Notes: generated by a model from the sequence alone, not told the origin. A stretch of DNA of 61,572 nucleotides from an uncultured bacterium (GCA_905214875.1 CAJMNR010000024.1:1-61572), one strand, 5' to 3'. Shown: positions 16,488 to 25,827, numbered from the stretch's first letter. Program-made: numbers and translations.

Positions 16488-17921
16488 GTGGAAGCAAAGC
16501 TTTCCAAAGAGCTTGCAATCAATATAAAGAATATTAACAGCATTCTTAATGTAGAAAAGAATTTTGATATTCTCTATCGTGTAATGACAATAGGGGAGAC
16601 CGAAGCTTGCATCTACTTTGTGGATGGTTTAAATAAAGACGAAATCTTAGAGAAGCTTATGGATTTTTTCTATAAAGTCAAAAAAGAAGAGATGCCGAAT
16701 AATGCCCATGAGATGTCGGTGCGTTTGATCCCTTATGGTGAAGTAGACTGCATTGATAACATGGATCAGCTTATTACAAGCATATTATCCGGTGTCCCAG
16801 CACTTGTGGTAGATGGATATGAAAAAGTCATCAGTATTGATTTTCGTACGTATCCTTCCCGTGGAGTAGAAGAACCTGAAAAAGATAAGGTCATGCGTGG
16901 TGCAAGAGATGGATTTGTGGAAACTCTAATCTTTAATACAGCGTTGATTCGAAGAAGAATTCGTAATCCGAAACTTACGATGGAGTATGCATCTGCAGGA
17001 AAGAGTTCCAAGACAGACTTAGTATTTTGCTATGTGGAAGACCGTGTCGATCAACAGTTTTTAAACCGTTTAAAGGAAAAGATTAAAGCAATTGATGTAG
17101 ATGCTCTTAATATGGGATCAGAGAGCTTAGCAGAATGCTTACACCGGGGCAGTTGGTGGAATCCATTTCCTAAGTTTAAATATAGCGAACGACCGGATGC
17201 AGCAGCTAGTGCAGTATTAGAAGGAAGTATTGTCATACTGATCGATAATAGTCCGTCAGCCATGATTCTTCCAACGACTTTATTTGAAATCACAGAGGAG
17301 GCAGATGATTATTATTTTCCTCCAGTTACAGGCACGTACCTTCGTTTGACTAGATTTGTTATTAATATTATCGCTTTATTTTTAACACCCGTATGGCTGT
17401 TATTAATGAATAATCAGACATTTATTCCAAAGGGACTGGAGTTTATAGTTGTCAAAGATGCGATTAACATTCCGCTTCTTGCGCAATTGTTAATCTTAGA
17501 GTTTGCAGTGGATGGTTTGAAATTAGCATCCATTAATACACCTAGCATGCTAAGCACGCCACTAAGCGTTGTTGCCGGCATTGTGTTAGGTGATTTTACG
17601 GTAAGTTCCGGATGGTTTAATTCAGAGACTATGCTTTATATGGCATTTGTCGTCATTGCGAATTATTCACAATCTAGTTACGAGTTAGGATATGCGTTAA
17701 AATTCTTGCGTGTAATCCTGATAATCCTTACTGGATTATTTGATTTTTGGGGATTTGGCATTGGTGTCGTTATTGTGTTCGTAGCACTATGCTTTAATAA
17801 GACAATTTCAGGACAGAGTTATTTCTATCCAATCATCCCATTCAACGGAAGGGAACTGGTAAGAAGATTCTTTAGAATCTCTCTTCCAGCAGCCCATCGT
17901 GAAAATAGTAAGATTCATTAG
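16488..17921 (+). CDS. Spore germination protein, GerA family (SpoVAF-like)
   Basis: This 477-residue membrane protein has a soluble N-terminal half (residues 1-280; note FRTYPSRGVEEPEKDKVMRGARDGF and RRIRNPKL, typical of GerAA/SpoVAF) and a C-terminal bundle of about five membrane helices (LRLTRFVINIIALFLTPVWL, LSTPLSVVAGIVLGDF, YALKFLRVILIILTGLF). GerA-type A subunits act in the inner spore membrane in germinant response; the overall pattern is nearest to SpoVAF. The GTG at 16488 is chosen since GAGGTG sits six bases upstream, while the TTG at 16461 has no site. It has no gerB or gerC neighbours here. Whether it forms a receptor or assists SpoVA channel function is open. Confidence 0.8.
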   Translation: MEAKLSKELAINIKNINSILNVEKNFDILYRVMTIGETEACIYFVDGLNKDEILEKLMDFFYKVKKEEMPNNAHEMSVRLIPYGEVDCIDNMDQLITSILSGVPALVVDGYEKVISIDFRTYPSRGVEEPEKDKVMRGARDGFVETLIFNTALIRRRIRNPKLTMEYASAGKSSKTDLVFCYVEDRVDQQFLNRLKEKIKAIDVDALNMGSESLAECLHRGSWWNPFPKFKYSERPDAAASAVLEGSIVILIDNSPSAMILPTTLFEITEEADDYYFPPVTGTYLRLTRFVINIIALFLTPVWLLLMNNQTFIPKGLEFIVVKDAINIPLLAQLLILEFAVDGLKLASINTPSMLSTPLSVVAGIVLGDFTVSSGWFNSETMLYMAFVVIANYSQSSYELGYALKFLRVILIILTGLFDFWGFGIGVVIVFVALCFNKTISGQSYFYPIIPFNGRELVRRFFRISLPAAHRENSKIH

Positions 17922-17925
17922 TAAG

Positions 17926-17968
17926 CAGCAGGGCAACTTTAAAAGAGGTTGTCTTGCTGTTTCTTTTT
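17926..17968 (+). terminator. Terminator after the spore germination gene
   Basis: CAGCAGGGCAAC and GGTTGTCTTGCTG pair around an A-rich loop and are followed by TTTCTTTTTG. A promoter for the next gene begins about 35 bases on. Confidence 0.75.
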
Positions 17969-18002
17969 GTTTAAGGCTAGAAATCTCCTCATTATTTACA
18001 AG

Positions 18003-18031
18003 TGGACTTGTATGCGGTGTTACTATATAAT
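18003..18031 (+). promoter_or_regulatory. Promoter of the nuclease-like gene and nfo
   Basis: TGGACT (18003-18008), 17-base spacer, TATAAT (18026-18031). It lies 51 bases before the ATG at 18082. Confidence 0.5.
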
Positions 18032-18081
18032 TGTAAATAATCGTGAGAACAAATAAATAGGCTGAAACAGGGGGATATAAG

Positions 18082-18819
18082 ATGCAAGAATCCTTTTTAA
18101 ATGCCTGCAAAATTATAAATGAGAATAGAGATTCCAATTCAGGAATCGGAACACTACAGGAAAAAACATTACACGCTATTTTAAAATACTATTTCGAACC
18201 CGATAATACGTATCATGAGATTCGTTATGAAGGATTCGTGGCAGATATTTTGCATGATCAAGATGTGATTGAGATTCAGACAAGAGGATTTGATAAATTA
18301 CGTCGAAAATTAGATGTATTTTTAGAAAAGGGAGAAGTGAGGGTTGTATATCCAGTCGCATATGAAAAGTATATCGAATGGATTGACCAAGAAACGGGAA
18401 CGATTACAGATAAGCGTAAATCGCCAAAGCGTGGTACGCCTTATGAAGCGTTTTTCGAGCTTTATAAAATCAAGCAGTATTTGACCCATCCGAACCTATC
18501 ACTCTCTATCGTGTTAGTTAATATGGAAGAGCAGCGGATTTTAAATGGTTGGAGTGCTGATAAAAAGCGAGGCTCTACAAGATATGAGAGAATCCCCACA
18601 AAGTTAGTGGACCAAGTGGATATTAACTCCGTGGAAGACTATGCGAAGTTAATTCCAGACACACTTGAGAAGACGTTTTCAACAAAGTCCTATCGTCAGG
18701 CAACAAAGCTATCCATTGGGCGTGCTAGGACGGCAATCCATGTCTTACATTACGTAGGTGCGATTAAGAAGGTTGGAAAACAGGGAAATCTTATTCTATA
18801 TGAGCGTGCAAAAAAGTAG
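18082..18819 (+). CDS. Uncharacterised protein, putative PD-(D/E)XK-like core plus winged helix
   Basis: I do not recognise this 245-residue protein as a named gene. The N-terminal part has the pattern HEIRYEGFVADILHDQDVIEIQTR (about residues 48-71): an Asp-bearing strand, a turn and a strand ending E-x-Q-T, followed by a basic helix FDKLRRKLDVFL. This resembles the D...ExK/ExQ core of PD-(D/E)XK nucleases. The C-terminal 45 residues (SYRQATKLSIGRARTAIHVLHYVGAIKKVGKQGNLILY) look like a winged helix. GGGGG lies upstream of the ATG. The endonuclease IV gene starts 31 bases after its stop with no terminator between, hinting at DNA processing. Catalysis is not established. Confidence 0.6.
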   Translation: MQESFLNACKIINENRDSNSGIGTLQEKTLHAILKYYFEPDNTYHEIRYEGFVADILHDQDVIEIQTRGFDKLRRKLDVFLEKGEVRVVYPVAYEKYIEWIDQETGTITDKRKSPKRGTPYEAFFELYKIKQYLTHPNLSLSIVLVNMEEQRILNGWSADKKRGSTRYERIPTKLVDQVDINSVEDYAKLIPDTLEKTFSTKSYRQATKLSIGRARTAIHVLHYVGAIKKVGKQGNLILYERAKK

Positions 18820-18850
18820 ACAGGTAAAGATAGAAAGGTTAGAAAATATT

Positions 18851-19747
18851 ATGAGATTAGGATCACACGTAGGCATGAGCGGAAAAGACATGATGTTAGG
18901 TTCTGCAAAAGAAGCACATTCTTACGGCGCAAATACATTTATGTTATATACGGGAGCACCACAGAATACAAAGCGTAAGGATATAAGCGAGCTCAATATC
19001 GATGCAGCTTGGGAATATATGAAACAACATGATATTGATGATATCGTGGTACATGCTCCTTATATTATTAATCTTGGAAATACTGTGAAACCGGAAACAT
19101 TTGAGATTGCGGTACAGTTTTTAGATTTAGAATTAAAGCGTACAGAAGCTATGCGAAGCAAGTATCTTGTACTTCATCCAGGAGCTCATGTGGGAGCTGG
19201 AGAAGAAGCAGGACTAAAGCAGATCATCAAGGGATTAAATGAAGTACTCACAAGAGAGCAAAACGTTTATGTCTGCCTTGAGACAATGGCTGGAAAGGGA
19301 ACAGAACTTGGCTGTACGTTTGAACAGCTAGCAGCAATTTATGATGGCGTTCACTTTAATGATAAGTTACGAGTATGTTTTGATACATGTCACGTAAATG
19401 ATAAGGGATATGATCTTGTGAACAATTTACAAGGCGTATTTGATGAGTTTGACCGCGTAATTGGAAAAGACCAGATTGCAGTATTCCATATTAATGACAG
19501 TAAGAATGTTCTTGGCGCAAAGAAAGACCGTCATGAAAACATTGGATTTGGAAATATTGGCTTTGATACAATTAAGGATATCATTTATCATAAAGACTTT
19601 GTTCACGTGCCAAAGATTCTTGAGACACCATATGTAGCAGTGCCAGGAGAAGCAAAGAAGACGCTTGCTCCATATAAGCATGAGATTGCAATGTTAAAAG
19701 AAGGAATCTTTCATGAACAGTTAATTGATGAAATTATAGCAAAGTAG
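18851..19747 (+). CDS. nfo: Deoxyribonuclease IV (AP endonuclease)
   Basis: Zinc-dependent apurinic/apyrimidinic endonuclease of base-excision repair, 298 residues. The TIM-barrel metal ligands appear in order: GSHVGMSG, HAPYIINLGN, LHPGAHVGAG, LETMAGKGTELG, FDTCHVNDKGYD, FHINDSKNVLGAKKDRHENIGFG and ILETPY. ATG 18851 matches the family N-terminus (MRLGSHV); an upstream in-frame start at 18758 lies inside the preceding gene. A weak AAAGG serves as ribosome site. Cotranscription with the nuclease-like gene is likely. Confidence 0.95.
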   Translation: MRLGSHVGMSGKDMMLGSAKEAHSYGANTFMLYTGAPQNTKRKDISELNIDAAWEYMKQHDIDDIVVHAPYIINLGNTVKPETFEIAVQFLDLELKRTEAMRSKYLVLHPGAHVGAGEEAGLKQIIKGLNEVLTREQNVYVCLETMAGKGTELGCTFEQLAAIYDGVHFNDKLRVCFDTCHVNDKGYDLVNNLQGVFDEFDRVIGKDQIAVFHINDSKNVLGAKKDRHENIGFGNIGFDTIKDIIYHKDFVHVPKILETPYVAVPGEAKKTLAPYKHEIAMLKEGIFHEQLIDEIIAK

Positions 19748-19771
19748 TCAAATAAGAAGGAGAAGAAATCA

Positions 19772-21202
19772 TTGGATTCACTATACGATAAGCTTATAAA
19801 TTATAAAACAGAAGATATTTATCCGATGCATATGCCGGGGCATAAACGAAATACAACACTTTTTACAATGCCAAACCCATATTCCATGGATATTACAGAG
19901 ATTGAGGGATTTGATAATCTTCATGAGCCAGAAGGAATCATTCAGGAATCCATGGAGGTTGCAAGAAGATTATATGGAGCCGATCAAACGTATTATCTTG
20001 TCAATGGAAGCACAGTTGGGTTATTGGCCGGGATAATGGCATGCACAAAAAAACGAGACCATGTATTAGTGGCAAGGAACTGTCATAAGGCAGTTTATAA
20101 TGCTATTTATATGCATGAGCTTGTACCGTCTTATCTGTATCCAGAATTCAATGAGGACTTCGGCTGCTATGAAGAGATTACAAAGGAGTCGGTACGACAA
20201 GCGTTAGAAAAGAATCAATTGATCAAGCTTGTTGTTATCACATCTCCAACATATGAAGGAATCGTATCTGACATTGAAGGCATTGCAGCTATTTGTCATG
20301 AACGAAATATAGCATTATTGGTAGATGAAGCGCATGGGGCACATTTTGGATTCCATCCATATTTTCCAGAGTCTGCAGTAAAACAAGGTGCAGACGTGGT
20401 AATCCAGAGTGTGCACAAGACCATGCCTGCATTTACGCAGACAGCGCTTTTACATCGTAATGGAAACATTGTAAAAGAAGAGCGCATTAAGCGATACTTA
20501 TCCATGTTGCAAAGTAGCAGTCCATCCTACTTACTAATGGCAGGAATCGATCACTGTGTTCGTTACGTAAGCGAACATCAAAAGCAATGCTTTGCTCAGT
20601 ATGAAGAGAATCTTAAGAACTTCTATAAACGAATGGAGGACTTAGAGCATATTACGCTTCTTACAAAGGCATCGAAACCGGAAATCAGTAAGGATCCATC
20701 AAAGATTATCATTGGAATTAATGGAACCAATCTATCCTCTAGCGAGCTCTATGATCGTCTATTAAATGAATACAAGATTCAACTTGAGATGATCAGTAAA
20801 GAGTATGGACTTGCCATGACCAGTTTTTGTGATACGACGGAAGGCTATGACAGACTAGCAGATGCGTTGTTAGCAATTGATAAGACGCTTTGCAAAACTA
20901 ATAAAAATGAAACAATCAGTCCGTATCATATTCCGAGGCTAGTGAGAAAATTGAAACCTTATGAGGCAATGGAAGAGGACTATGAGATCGTTAAGATTAC
21001 CGAAGCAGCAGGTAGGATTAGTGCCGAGTATCTTTATTTTTATCCGCCTGGCATTCCAATTGCAGTTCCGGGGGAGGTCTTAACAATAGAGTTATTAGAA
21101 GGACTTCGTACTTATGAGGAGAAGGGAATTCATATTAAAGGGGTGGCGGATGCTTCCCTACAAACAATTCGAGTAATCAAAGAGAGACAGGAGGAAGCAT
21201 AA
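19772..21202 (+). CDS. Orn/Lys/Arg decarboxylase family protein (YaaO-like)
   Basis: PLP-dependent fold-type I enzyme of 476 residues. The PLP Lys lies in QSVHKTMPAFTQ (about residue 215), the aspartate pair partner in LLVDEAHGAHFGF, and the start PMHMPGHKRN is the family hallmark. The C-terminal domain (YPPGIPIAVPGE) is also conserved. It lacks the N-terminal wing domain of the biosynthetic and inducible enterobacterial enzymes, like YaaO. The exact amino acid is uncertain (arginine or lysine most likely). The TTG start has AAGGAG nine bases upstream. First gene of a yaaO-to-rsmI block; the kinase gene follows after three bases. Confidence 0.88.
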   Translation: MDSLYDKLINYKTEDIYPMHMPGHKRNTTLFTMPNPYSMDITEIEGFDNLHEPEGIIQESMEVARRLYGADQTYYLVNGSTVGLLAGIMACTKKRDHVLVARNCHKAVYNAIYMHELVPSYLYPEFNEDFGCYEEITKESVRQALEKNQLIKLVVITSPTYEGIVSDIEGIAAICHERNIALLVDEAHGAHFGFHPYFPESAVKQGADVVIQSVHKTMPAFTQTALLHRNGNIVKEERIKRYLSMLQSSSPSYLLMAGIDHCVRYVSEHQKQCFAQYEENLKNFYKRMEDLEHITLLTKASKPEISKDPSKIIIGINGTNLSSSELYDRLLNEYKIQLEMISKEYGLAMTSFCDTTEGYDRLADALLAIDKTLCKTNKNETISPYHIPRLVRKLKPYEAMEEDYEIVKITEAAGRISAEYLYFYPPGIPIAVPGEVLTIELLEGLRTYEEKGIHIKGVADASLQTIRVIKERQEEA

Positions 21203-21205
21203 AGA

Positions 21206-21799
21206 ATGCATCATATCTATGTAGTAATGGGAAAGAGTGCTTCCGGCAAGGATACGATTTATAAAGAACTTGCAAGGGATAAAGACCTTAAGCTCAGACA
21301 AGTTGTGACCTATACGACAAGGCCAATTCGTGAGGGTGAAAAGGACGGCGTTGAATACCATTTTGTATCAAAAGAACAATTAGATGATTTAATGAAACAA
21401 GGAAAGGTAATCGAGCACAGAACGTATGATACGGTCTATGGCGAATGGCATTACTTTACGGTAGAAGACAGCCAAATCGACCTTGAAAATCATGATTATG
21501 TATTAATTGGGACATTAGAATCCTACCGTCAGATTCTTTCCTATTATAGTAAAGAGATTGTAAGGCCAATCTATATTGAAGTAGAAAACGGAGAGAGACT
21601 GGAACGTGCCTTACAGAGAGAACGTAAACAACCAGTACCGAAGTATGAAGAAATGTGTCGTAGATTCCTTGCGGATGAGAAAGATTTTTCAGAGGAAAAT
21701 ATCTTAGAAGTAGGCATTTCAAAACGTTTTGAAAATTGTGAACTTAATAAATGCATTGAAATGATCAAAGAATGGATTCAATCAAAAAATATTATGTAA
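21206..21799 (+). CDS. Guanylate kinase-like protein
   Basis: This 197-residue nucleotide kinase-like protein has a P-loop GKSASGKDT (about residues 9-17), TTRPIREGEKDGVEYHFVSKEQ (about 39-60, the GMP-binding region of Gmk) and a basic lid region RALQRERKQ. In the equivalent Bacillus gene order this slot holds tmk (thymidylate kinase). It may be a second guanylate kinase or have another nucleotide substrate; canonical Gmk usually sits near rpoZ elsewhere. AGGAGG lies 11 bases upstream of the ATG. Confidence 0.75.
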   Translation: MHHIYVVMGKSASGKDTIYKELARDKDLKLRQVVTYTTRPIREGEKDGVEYHFVSKEQLDDLMKQGKVIEHRTYDTVYGEWHYFTVEDSQIDLENHDYVLIGTLESYRQILSYYSKEIVRPIYIEVENGERLERALQRERKQPVPKYEEMCRRFLADEKDFSEENILEVGISKRFENCELNKCIEMIKEWIQSKNIM

Positions 21800-21857
21800 A
21801 TATGTATATGTATGATATAATAAATTACAAAGACTTTAAAACAAGGAGGAACATAAG

Positions 21858-22298
21858 GTGGATTTACGGGTAAATCAGCTGCAAAATGTCAATCAAATAA
21901 ATGCAACCAACCAAGTAAGAGAATCTGATGGTTCCTTCAAGTTTACGCTAGTAAGCCATATTGAGGAAGAAGGACTTCAGGCTAGACTAACTCTTATGTT
22001 AGAGGAAATTACCCAGCAAGGTGAGCGTATAAAAAAACGAATGGATGTTAAGGATGTAAGAAGATATCGTTCCTTGATTCAAGAATTTATGAATGAAGTA
22101 GTCTCTCGTTCACATGAATTTAGTAGAGAGAACTCTTTAGACAGACGAGGCAGACATCGCGTTTATGGTATCGTGAAGCTTGTAAATGAGGCAATCGATG
22201 AGCTGGCACAGGAGTTAATCAAGGATGAGAAAGATTCCTTAGAGATATTAGGTCGGATTGATGAAATCCGAGGAATGTTATTAGATATCTTTATGTAA
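21858..22298 (+). CDS. yaaR: YaaR family protein (DUF327)
   Basis: This small, mainly helical cytoplasmic protein of 146 residues shows the YaaR pattern: ITQQGERIKKRMDVKDVRRYRSLIQEFMNEVV (about 54-85) and RRGRHRVYGIVKLVNEAIDELAQELI. No enzymatic motif is visible and its role is unknown. Gene order (between the kinase-like gene and holB) is the same as in Bacillus. The GTG start has AAGGAGGAAC upstream; a TATAAT at 21816-21821 may add a local promoter. Confidence 0.85.
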   Translation: MDLRVNQLQNVNQINATNQVRESDGSFKFTLVSHIEEEGLQARLTLMLEEITQQGERIKKRMDVKDVRRYRSLIQEFMNEVVSRSHEFSRENSLDRRGRHRVYGIVKLVNEAIDELAQELIKDEKDSLEILGRIDEIRGMLLDIFM

Positions 22299-22326
22299 TG
22301 ATTGCATAGGATGAAGGGGTGTAAGC

Positions 22327-23313
22327 ATGTTAGATTATAATCAGGTAATTGGTCATAAAAATATAATACAACATTTGAAAATGGCGATAGAGAATAATAG
22401 AGTATCTCAAGCTTACATTTTAAGTGGTGAAGACGGATGTGGTAAAAAATTATTAGCACAGATTTTTGCAAAGACATTATTATGCGAAGAAGGAAAGGAA
22501 GTTCCTTGTAACAAATGTAAGTCATGCTTACAGGTAGAGGGCTCCAATCAGCCAGATCTTAAATACGTGACCCACGAAAAAGCAAGTATCAGTGTAGACG
22601 ATATTCGTATTCAATTGAACAACGATATCTTTATTAAACCATTTAGCAGTAAATATAAGGTTTATATTATAGATGAGGCCGAAAAGATGACGGAACAGGC
22701 ACAGAACGCCTTATTAAAGACGATTGAAGAACCACCGGAATACGCGGTCATTCTGCTTTTGACAACAAATACGACAAAATTATTACCTACTATTTTATCA
22801 AGATGCGTTACTCTTCCGTTAAAAGCGGTACCACAGCAAGATATTAAAAAATATTTGATGGAACATATCGGGGTGCCGGACTATCTCGCAGACATCAGTG
22901 CAGGCTTTTGTCAAGGGAATGTAGGACGGGCAATAAAGTATGCATCAAGCGAATCCTTCACGGAAGGAAAGGATGCAATACTACAAGTACTTAAGCGTAT
23001 TGATGAGATGGAACTTTATGAAATAATGGAGGCAATTAAGCAATTTAGTGCCCGCAAGTTAGAGATTGAAGATTACATTGATTTGATGATTTTATGGTAC
23101 CGTGACGTACTACTATGCAAAGTAACAAAAGATCCAAATCTATTATTATATAAGAATGAGTACAGATATATTGTAAAGCAAGCAGAAAAACACAATTATG
23201 AAGGCATTGAAAACAGTATTAAGGCAATGGAAAAAGCAAAAGTGCGACTGAAAGCCAACGTTAATTTTGATACGGCGATCGAGTTAATGCTGTTGTCATT
23301 AAAGGAGAATTAA
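22327..23313 (+). CDS. holB: DNA polymerase III subunit delta'
   Basis: Clamp-loader subunit of the replisome, 328 residues. It has a Walker A-like loop SGEDGCGKKLL (about 34-44), a Cys4 zinc module (C-x8-C-x2-C-x2-C, about 56-70), Walker B-like IIDEAEKM and the SRC motif LSRCVTLP. Delta' is generally ATPase-inactive, which fits the altered P-loop. GGGGTG precedes the ATG; yaaT begins one base after its stop, as expected for this conserved pair. Confidence 0.94.
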   Translation: MLDYNQVIGHKNIIQHLKMAIENNRVSQAYILSGEDGCGKKLLAQIFAKTLLCEEGKEVPCNKCKSCLQVEGSNQPDLKYVTHEKASISVDDIRIQLNNDIFIKPFSSKYKVYIIDEAEKMTEQAQNALLKTIEEPPEYAVILLLTTNTTKLLPTILSRCVTLPLKAVPQQDIKKYLMEHIGVPDYLADISAGFCQGNVGRAIKYASSESFTEGKDAILQVLKRIDEMELYEIMEAIKQFSARKLEIEDYIDLMILWYRDVLLCKVTKDPNLLLYKNEYRYIVKQAEKHNYEGIENSIKAMEKAKVRLKANVNFDTAIELMLLSLKEN

Positions 23314-23314
23314 G

Positions 23315-24220
23315 ATGGTAAAAGTAATTGGCGTTAGATTTCGAAAAGCAGCCAAGATCTACTTCTTTGACCCGATTGATTTACAGATTAAACAAGGGGA
23401 TAATGTCATAGTAGAGACTGCAAGAGGGATTGAATATGGAAATGTAGTATTAGGAAATAAAGAGGTTGAGGATGAAAAAATCATCCAGCCATTAAAACAA
23501 GTAATACGTGTTGCAACCCCAGAAGATGATGAAATCGAAAGACATAATAAAGAAAAAGAAAAAGATGCATTTAAGATCTGCTTCGAAAAGATTAAAAAGC
23601 ATGGACTTGAGATGAAATTAATCGATGCAGAGTATACATTTGATAATAATAAAGTATTATTCTATTTTACTGCAGATGGACGTATTGACTTCCGTGAGTT
23701 GGTAAAAGATTTAGCTGCAGTATTTAAGACAAGAATTGAACTTCGTCAAATTGGTGTACGTGATGAAACGAAGATTGTTGGAGGTATCGGCATTTGTGGA
23801 AGACCACTTTGCTGCCATACTTTCTTATCTGAGTTCGTTCCTGTATCCATTAAGATGGCAAAAGAGCAGAACCTAAGCCTTAATCCTACAAAGATTTCAG
23901 GCGTATGTGGACGTCTTATGTGTTGTCTTAAGAATGAAGAGGAAGCCTATGAAGAGCTTAATAGTAAGCTTCCAAATGTAGGCGACTATGTAACAACTTC
24001 TGACCGATTAAAAGGAGAAGTACAAAGTGTTAGCGTATTAAAACAATTAGTAAAAGTTATTGTTACATTGGACAATGATGAAAAAGAAGTACGTGAGTAC
24101 AAGGTGGATGATTTAAAATTCACACCTAGAAAGAAACGTGAAAAAGTAGCAATGGATGAAGAATTACGTGCGTTAGAATTAGCGGAAAAACGTGAAAGGA
24201 AATCCAAGTTAAACGAGTAA
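23315..24220 (+). CDS. ricT: PSP1 domain protein YaaT/RicT
   Basis: This 301-residue cytosolic protein has the PSP1 domain. The cysteine clusters GICGRPLCCHTF (about 166-177) and GVCGRLMCCLKNEEEAYEEL (about 195-214) are intact; in Bacillus RicT these bind iron-sulphur clusters in the Ric (Y) complex that affects mRNA processing and sporulation. The C-terminus is basic and charged. It directly follows holB, and AAAGGAG lies within the end of holB. Whether RicA and RicF partners exist elsewhere cannot be seen. Confidence 0.92.
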   Translation: MVKVIGVRFRKAAKIYFFDPIDLQIKQGDNVIVETARGIEYGNVVLGNKEVEDEKIIQPLKQVIRVATPEDDEIERHNKEKEKDAFKICFEKIKKHGLEMKLIDAEYTFDNNKVLFYFTADGRIDFRELVKDLAAVFKTRIELRQIGVRDETKIVGGIGICGRPLCCHTFLSEFVPVSIKMAKEQNLSLNPTKISGVCGRLMCCLKNEEEAYEELNSKLPNVGDYVTTSDRLKGEVQSVSVLKQLVKVIVTLDNDEKEVREYKVDDLKFTPRKKREKVAMDEELRALELAEKRERKSKLNE

Positions 24221-24236
24221 TAAAAGGAGATAGTTC

Positions 24237-24971
24237 ATGGAATTACTATTACCAGAGGAACGATTGGACGAATTACATCGTAATAACTACAAGATTATCC
24301 AGAATCCGAAAAAGTTCTGTTTTGGAATAGATGCAGTGCTTCTTTCTGGCTTTGCTGAAGTAAGAGAAGGAGAAGCTGCACTGGACCTTGGAACTGGTAC
24401 CGGGATTATTCCTATTCTTCTTGAGGCTAAGTATAATGGAAAACATTATACTGGTCTTGAGATTCAGGAAGAAAGTGCTGATATGGCAAGAAGAAGTGTT
24501 GCCTATAATCAGCTATCTGAAAAAATAGATATTGTTACTGGAGATATAAAGGAAGCCTCTAAACTATTTAAAGCGGCTTCCTTTGATGTTGTTACAACCA
24601 ATCCACCATATATGAATAACAGTCATGGCTTAGTCAATCCAGATATGCCAAAGGCAATTGCAAGACATGAACTCCTTTGCTCTTTAGATGATGTAGTTCG
24701 TGAAGGTGCAAAGGTATTAAAGCCAGGCGGGCGTTTTTATATGGTGCATCGACCAATGCGTTTGGTAGAAATTATTAATACATTGACAAAGTATAAATTA
24801 GAACCGAAGAGAATTCGCTTCGTTCATCCTTATGTAGACAAGGAACCAAACATGGTACTTATTGAAGCTGTAAGAGGTGGAAAACCAATGATTAAGGTAG
24901 AAGCACCGTTAGTAGTATATGAAGATGTAAATGTCTACACAAAAGAGATTTATGATATCTACGGATATTAA
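24237..24971 (+). CDS. tRNA1(Val) adenine N6-methyltransferase-like protein (YabB)
   Basis: This 244-residue class I methyltransferase has SAM motif I LDLGTGTGIIPILL (about 48-61), an acidic strand-2 residue in GLEIQEES, GDIKEAS, and the N6-adenine catalytic motif TNPPYMN (about 120-126). The start RLDELHRNNYKIIQNPKKFCFGIDAVLLS is typical of TrmN6/YabB proteins modifying A37 of a tRNA. Position between yaaT and rsmI matches Bacillus yabB. GGAGA precedes the ATG. Confidence 0.88.
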   Translation: MELLLPEERLDELHRNNYKIIQNPKKFCFGIDAVLLSGFAEVREGEAALDLGTGTGIIPILLEAKYNGKHYTGLEIQEESADMARRSVAYNQLSEKIDIVTGDIKEASKLFKAASFDVVTTNPPYMNNSHGLVNPDMPKAIARHELLCSLDDVVREGAKVLKPGGRFYMVHRPMRLVEIINTLTKYKLEPKRIRFVHPYVDKEPNMVLIEAVRGGKPMIKVEAPLVVYEDVNVYTKEIYDIYGY

Positions 24972-24984
24972 ACTGGAGGTTTAA

Positions 24985-25827
24985 ATGGCAGGAAAATTAT
25001 ACTTATGTGCAACTCCGATTGGGAATCTAGAGGATATTACGTATCGTGTCCTACGTACATTAAGTGAAGTAGACTTAATTGCAGCAGAGGATACAAGACA
25101 CTCAATCAAATTATTAAACCATTTTGAAATCAAGACACCGATGACTAGCTATCATGAGTTTAATAAGATTGAGAAGGCAAAGTATCTGGTAGAGGAACTA
25201 CAAGCGGGTAAGAATATCGCGTTAGTAACAGATGCAGGTACTCCCGGAATTTCTGATCCGGGAGAGGAACTTGTTAAGTTCGCATATGAGGCAGGGATTG
25301 AAGTGACTTCCTTACCAGGACCGGCTGCGTGCATTACTGCACTAACATTGTCAGGTCTTAGTACAAGAAGATTTTGCTTTGAAGCATTCTTACCACAAGA
25401 TAAAAAGGAAAAGAAAGCAATCATAGACGAGCTAAAGACAGAAACAAGAACAACGATTATCTATGAGGCTCCGCATCGCCTTTTAAAAACACTAAAAGAG
25501 CTTGCTGAGTCATTAGGAAACCGTAGAATCACAATCTGTAGAGAGTTAACAAAGAAGCATGAAACAGCGTTCTTAACAACACTTGAAGATGCAATTGACT
25601 ATTACACAGAGCATGAACCAAAGGGCGAGTGTGTCATTGTAATGGAAGGAGTCTTGCGTGAATCCTTAATTGAAGAAGAAAGGGACAAGTGGAAGGAATT
25701 ATCTATAGAAGAGCATGTTTCTTACTATATGGATCAAGGCAAATCTAAGAAAGATGCAATGAAATTAGTTGCCAAAGACCGTGGTATGTCAAAGAGAGAT
25801 ATTTATCAGGAATTGATAAAAGAATAA
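24985..25827 (+). CDS. rsmI: 16S rRNA (cytidine1402-2'-O)-methyltransferase
   Basis: Tetrapyrrole-methylase-fold enzyme of 280 residues that 2'-O-methylates C1402 in the ribosomal P site. Recognised from LYLCATPIGNLEDITYRVLRTL (start), AAEDTRHSIKLLNHF, VTDAGTPGISDPG (about 79-91), SLPGPAA and YEAPHRLLKTL. The final segment MSKRDIYQELIK is also conserved. TGGAGG precedes the ATG. Last gene of the forward block; a strong bidirectional terminator follows. Confidence 0.95.
   Translation: MAGKLYLCATPIGNLEDITYRVLRTLSEVDLIAAEDTRHSIKLLNHFEIKTPMTSYHEFNKIEKAKYLVEELQAGKNIALVTDAGTPGISDPGEELVKFAYEAGIEVTSLPGPAACITALTLSGLSTRRFCFEAFLPQDKKEKKAIIDELKTETRTTIIYEAPHRLLKTLKELAESLGNRRITICRELTKKHETAFLTTLEDAIDYYTEHEPKGECVIVMEGVLRESLIEEERDKWKELSIEEHVSYYMDQGKSKKDAMKLVAKDRGMSKRDIYQELIKE

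Noticed and set aside
18851..19747. Nuclease-like gene plus nfo as a defence system
   Set aside because: Endonuclease IV is a standard repair enzyme and nothing else in the neighbourhood resembles a defence island; kept as a repair-linked finding.
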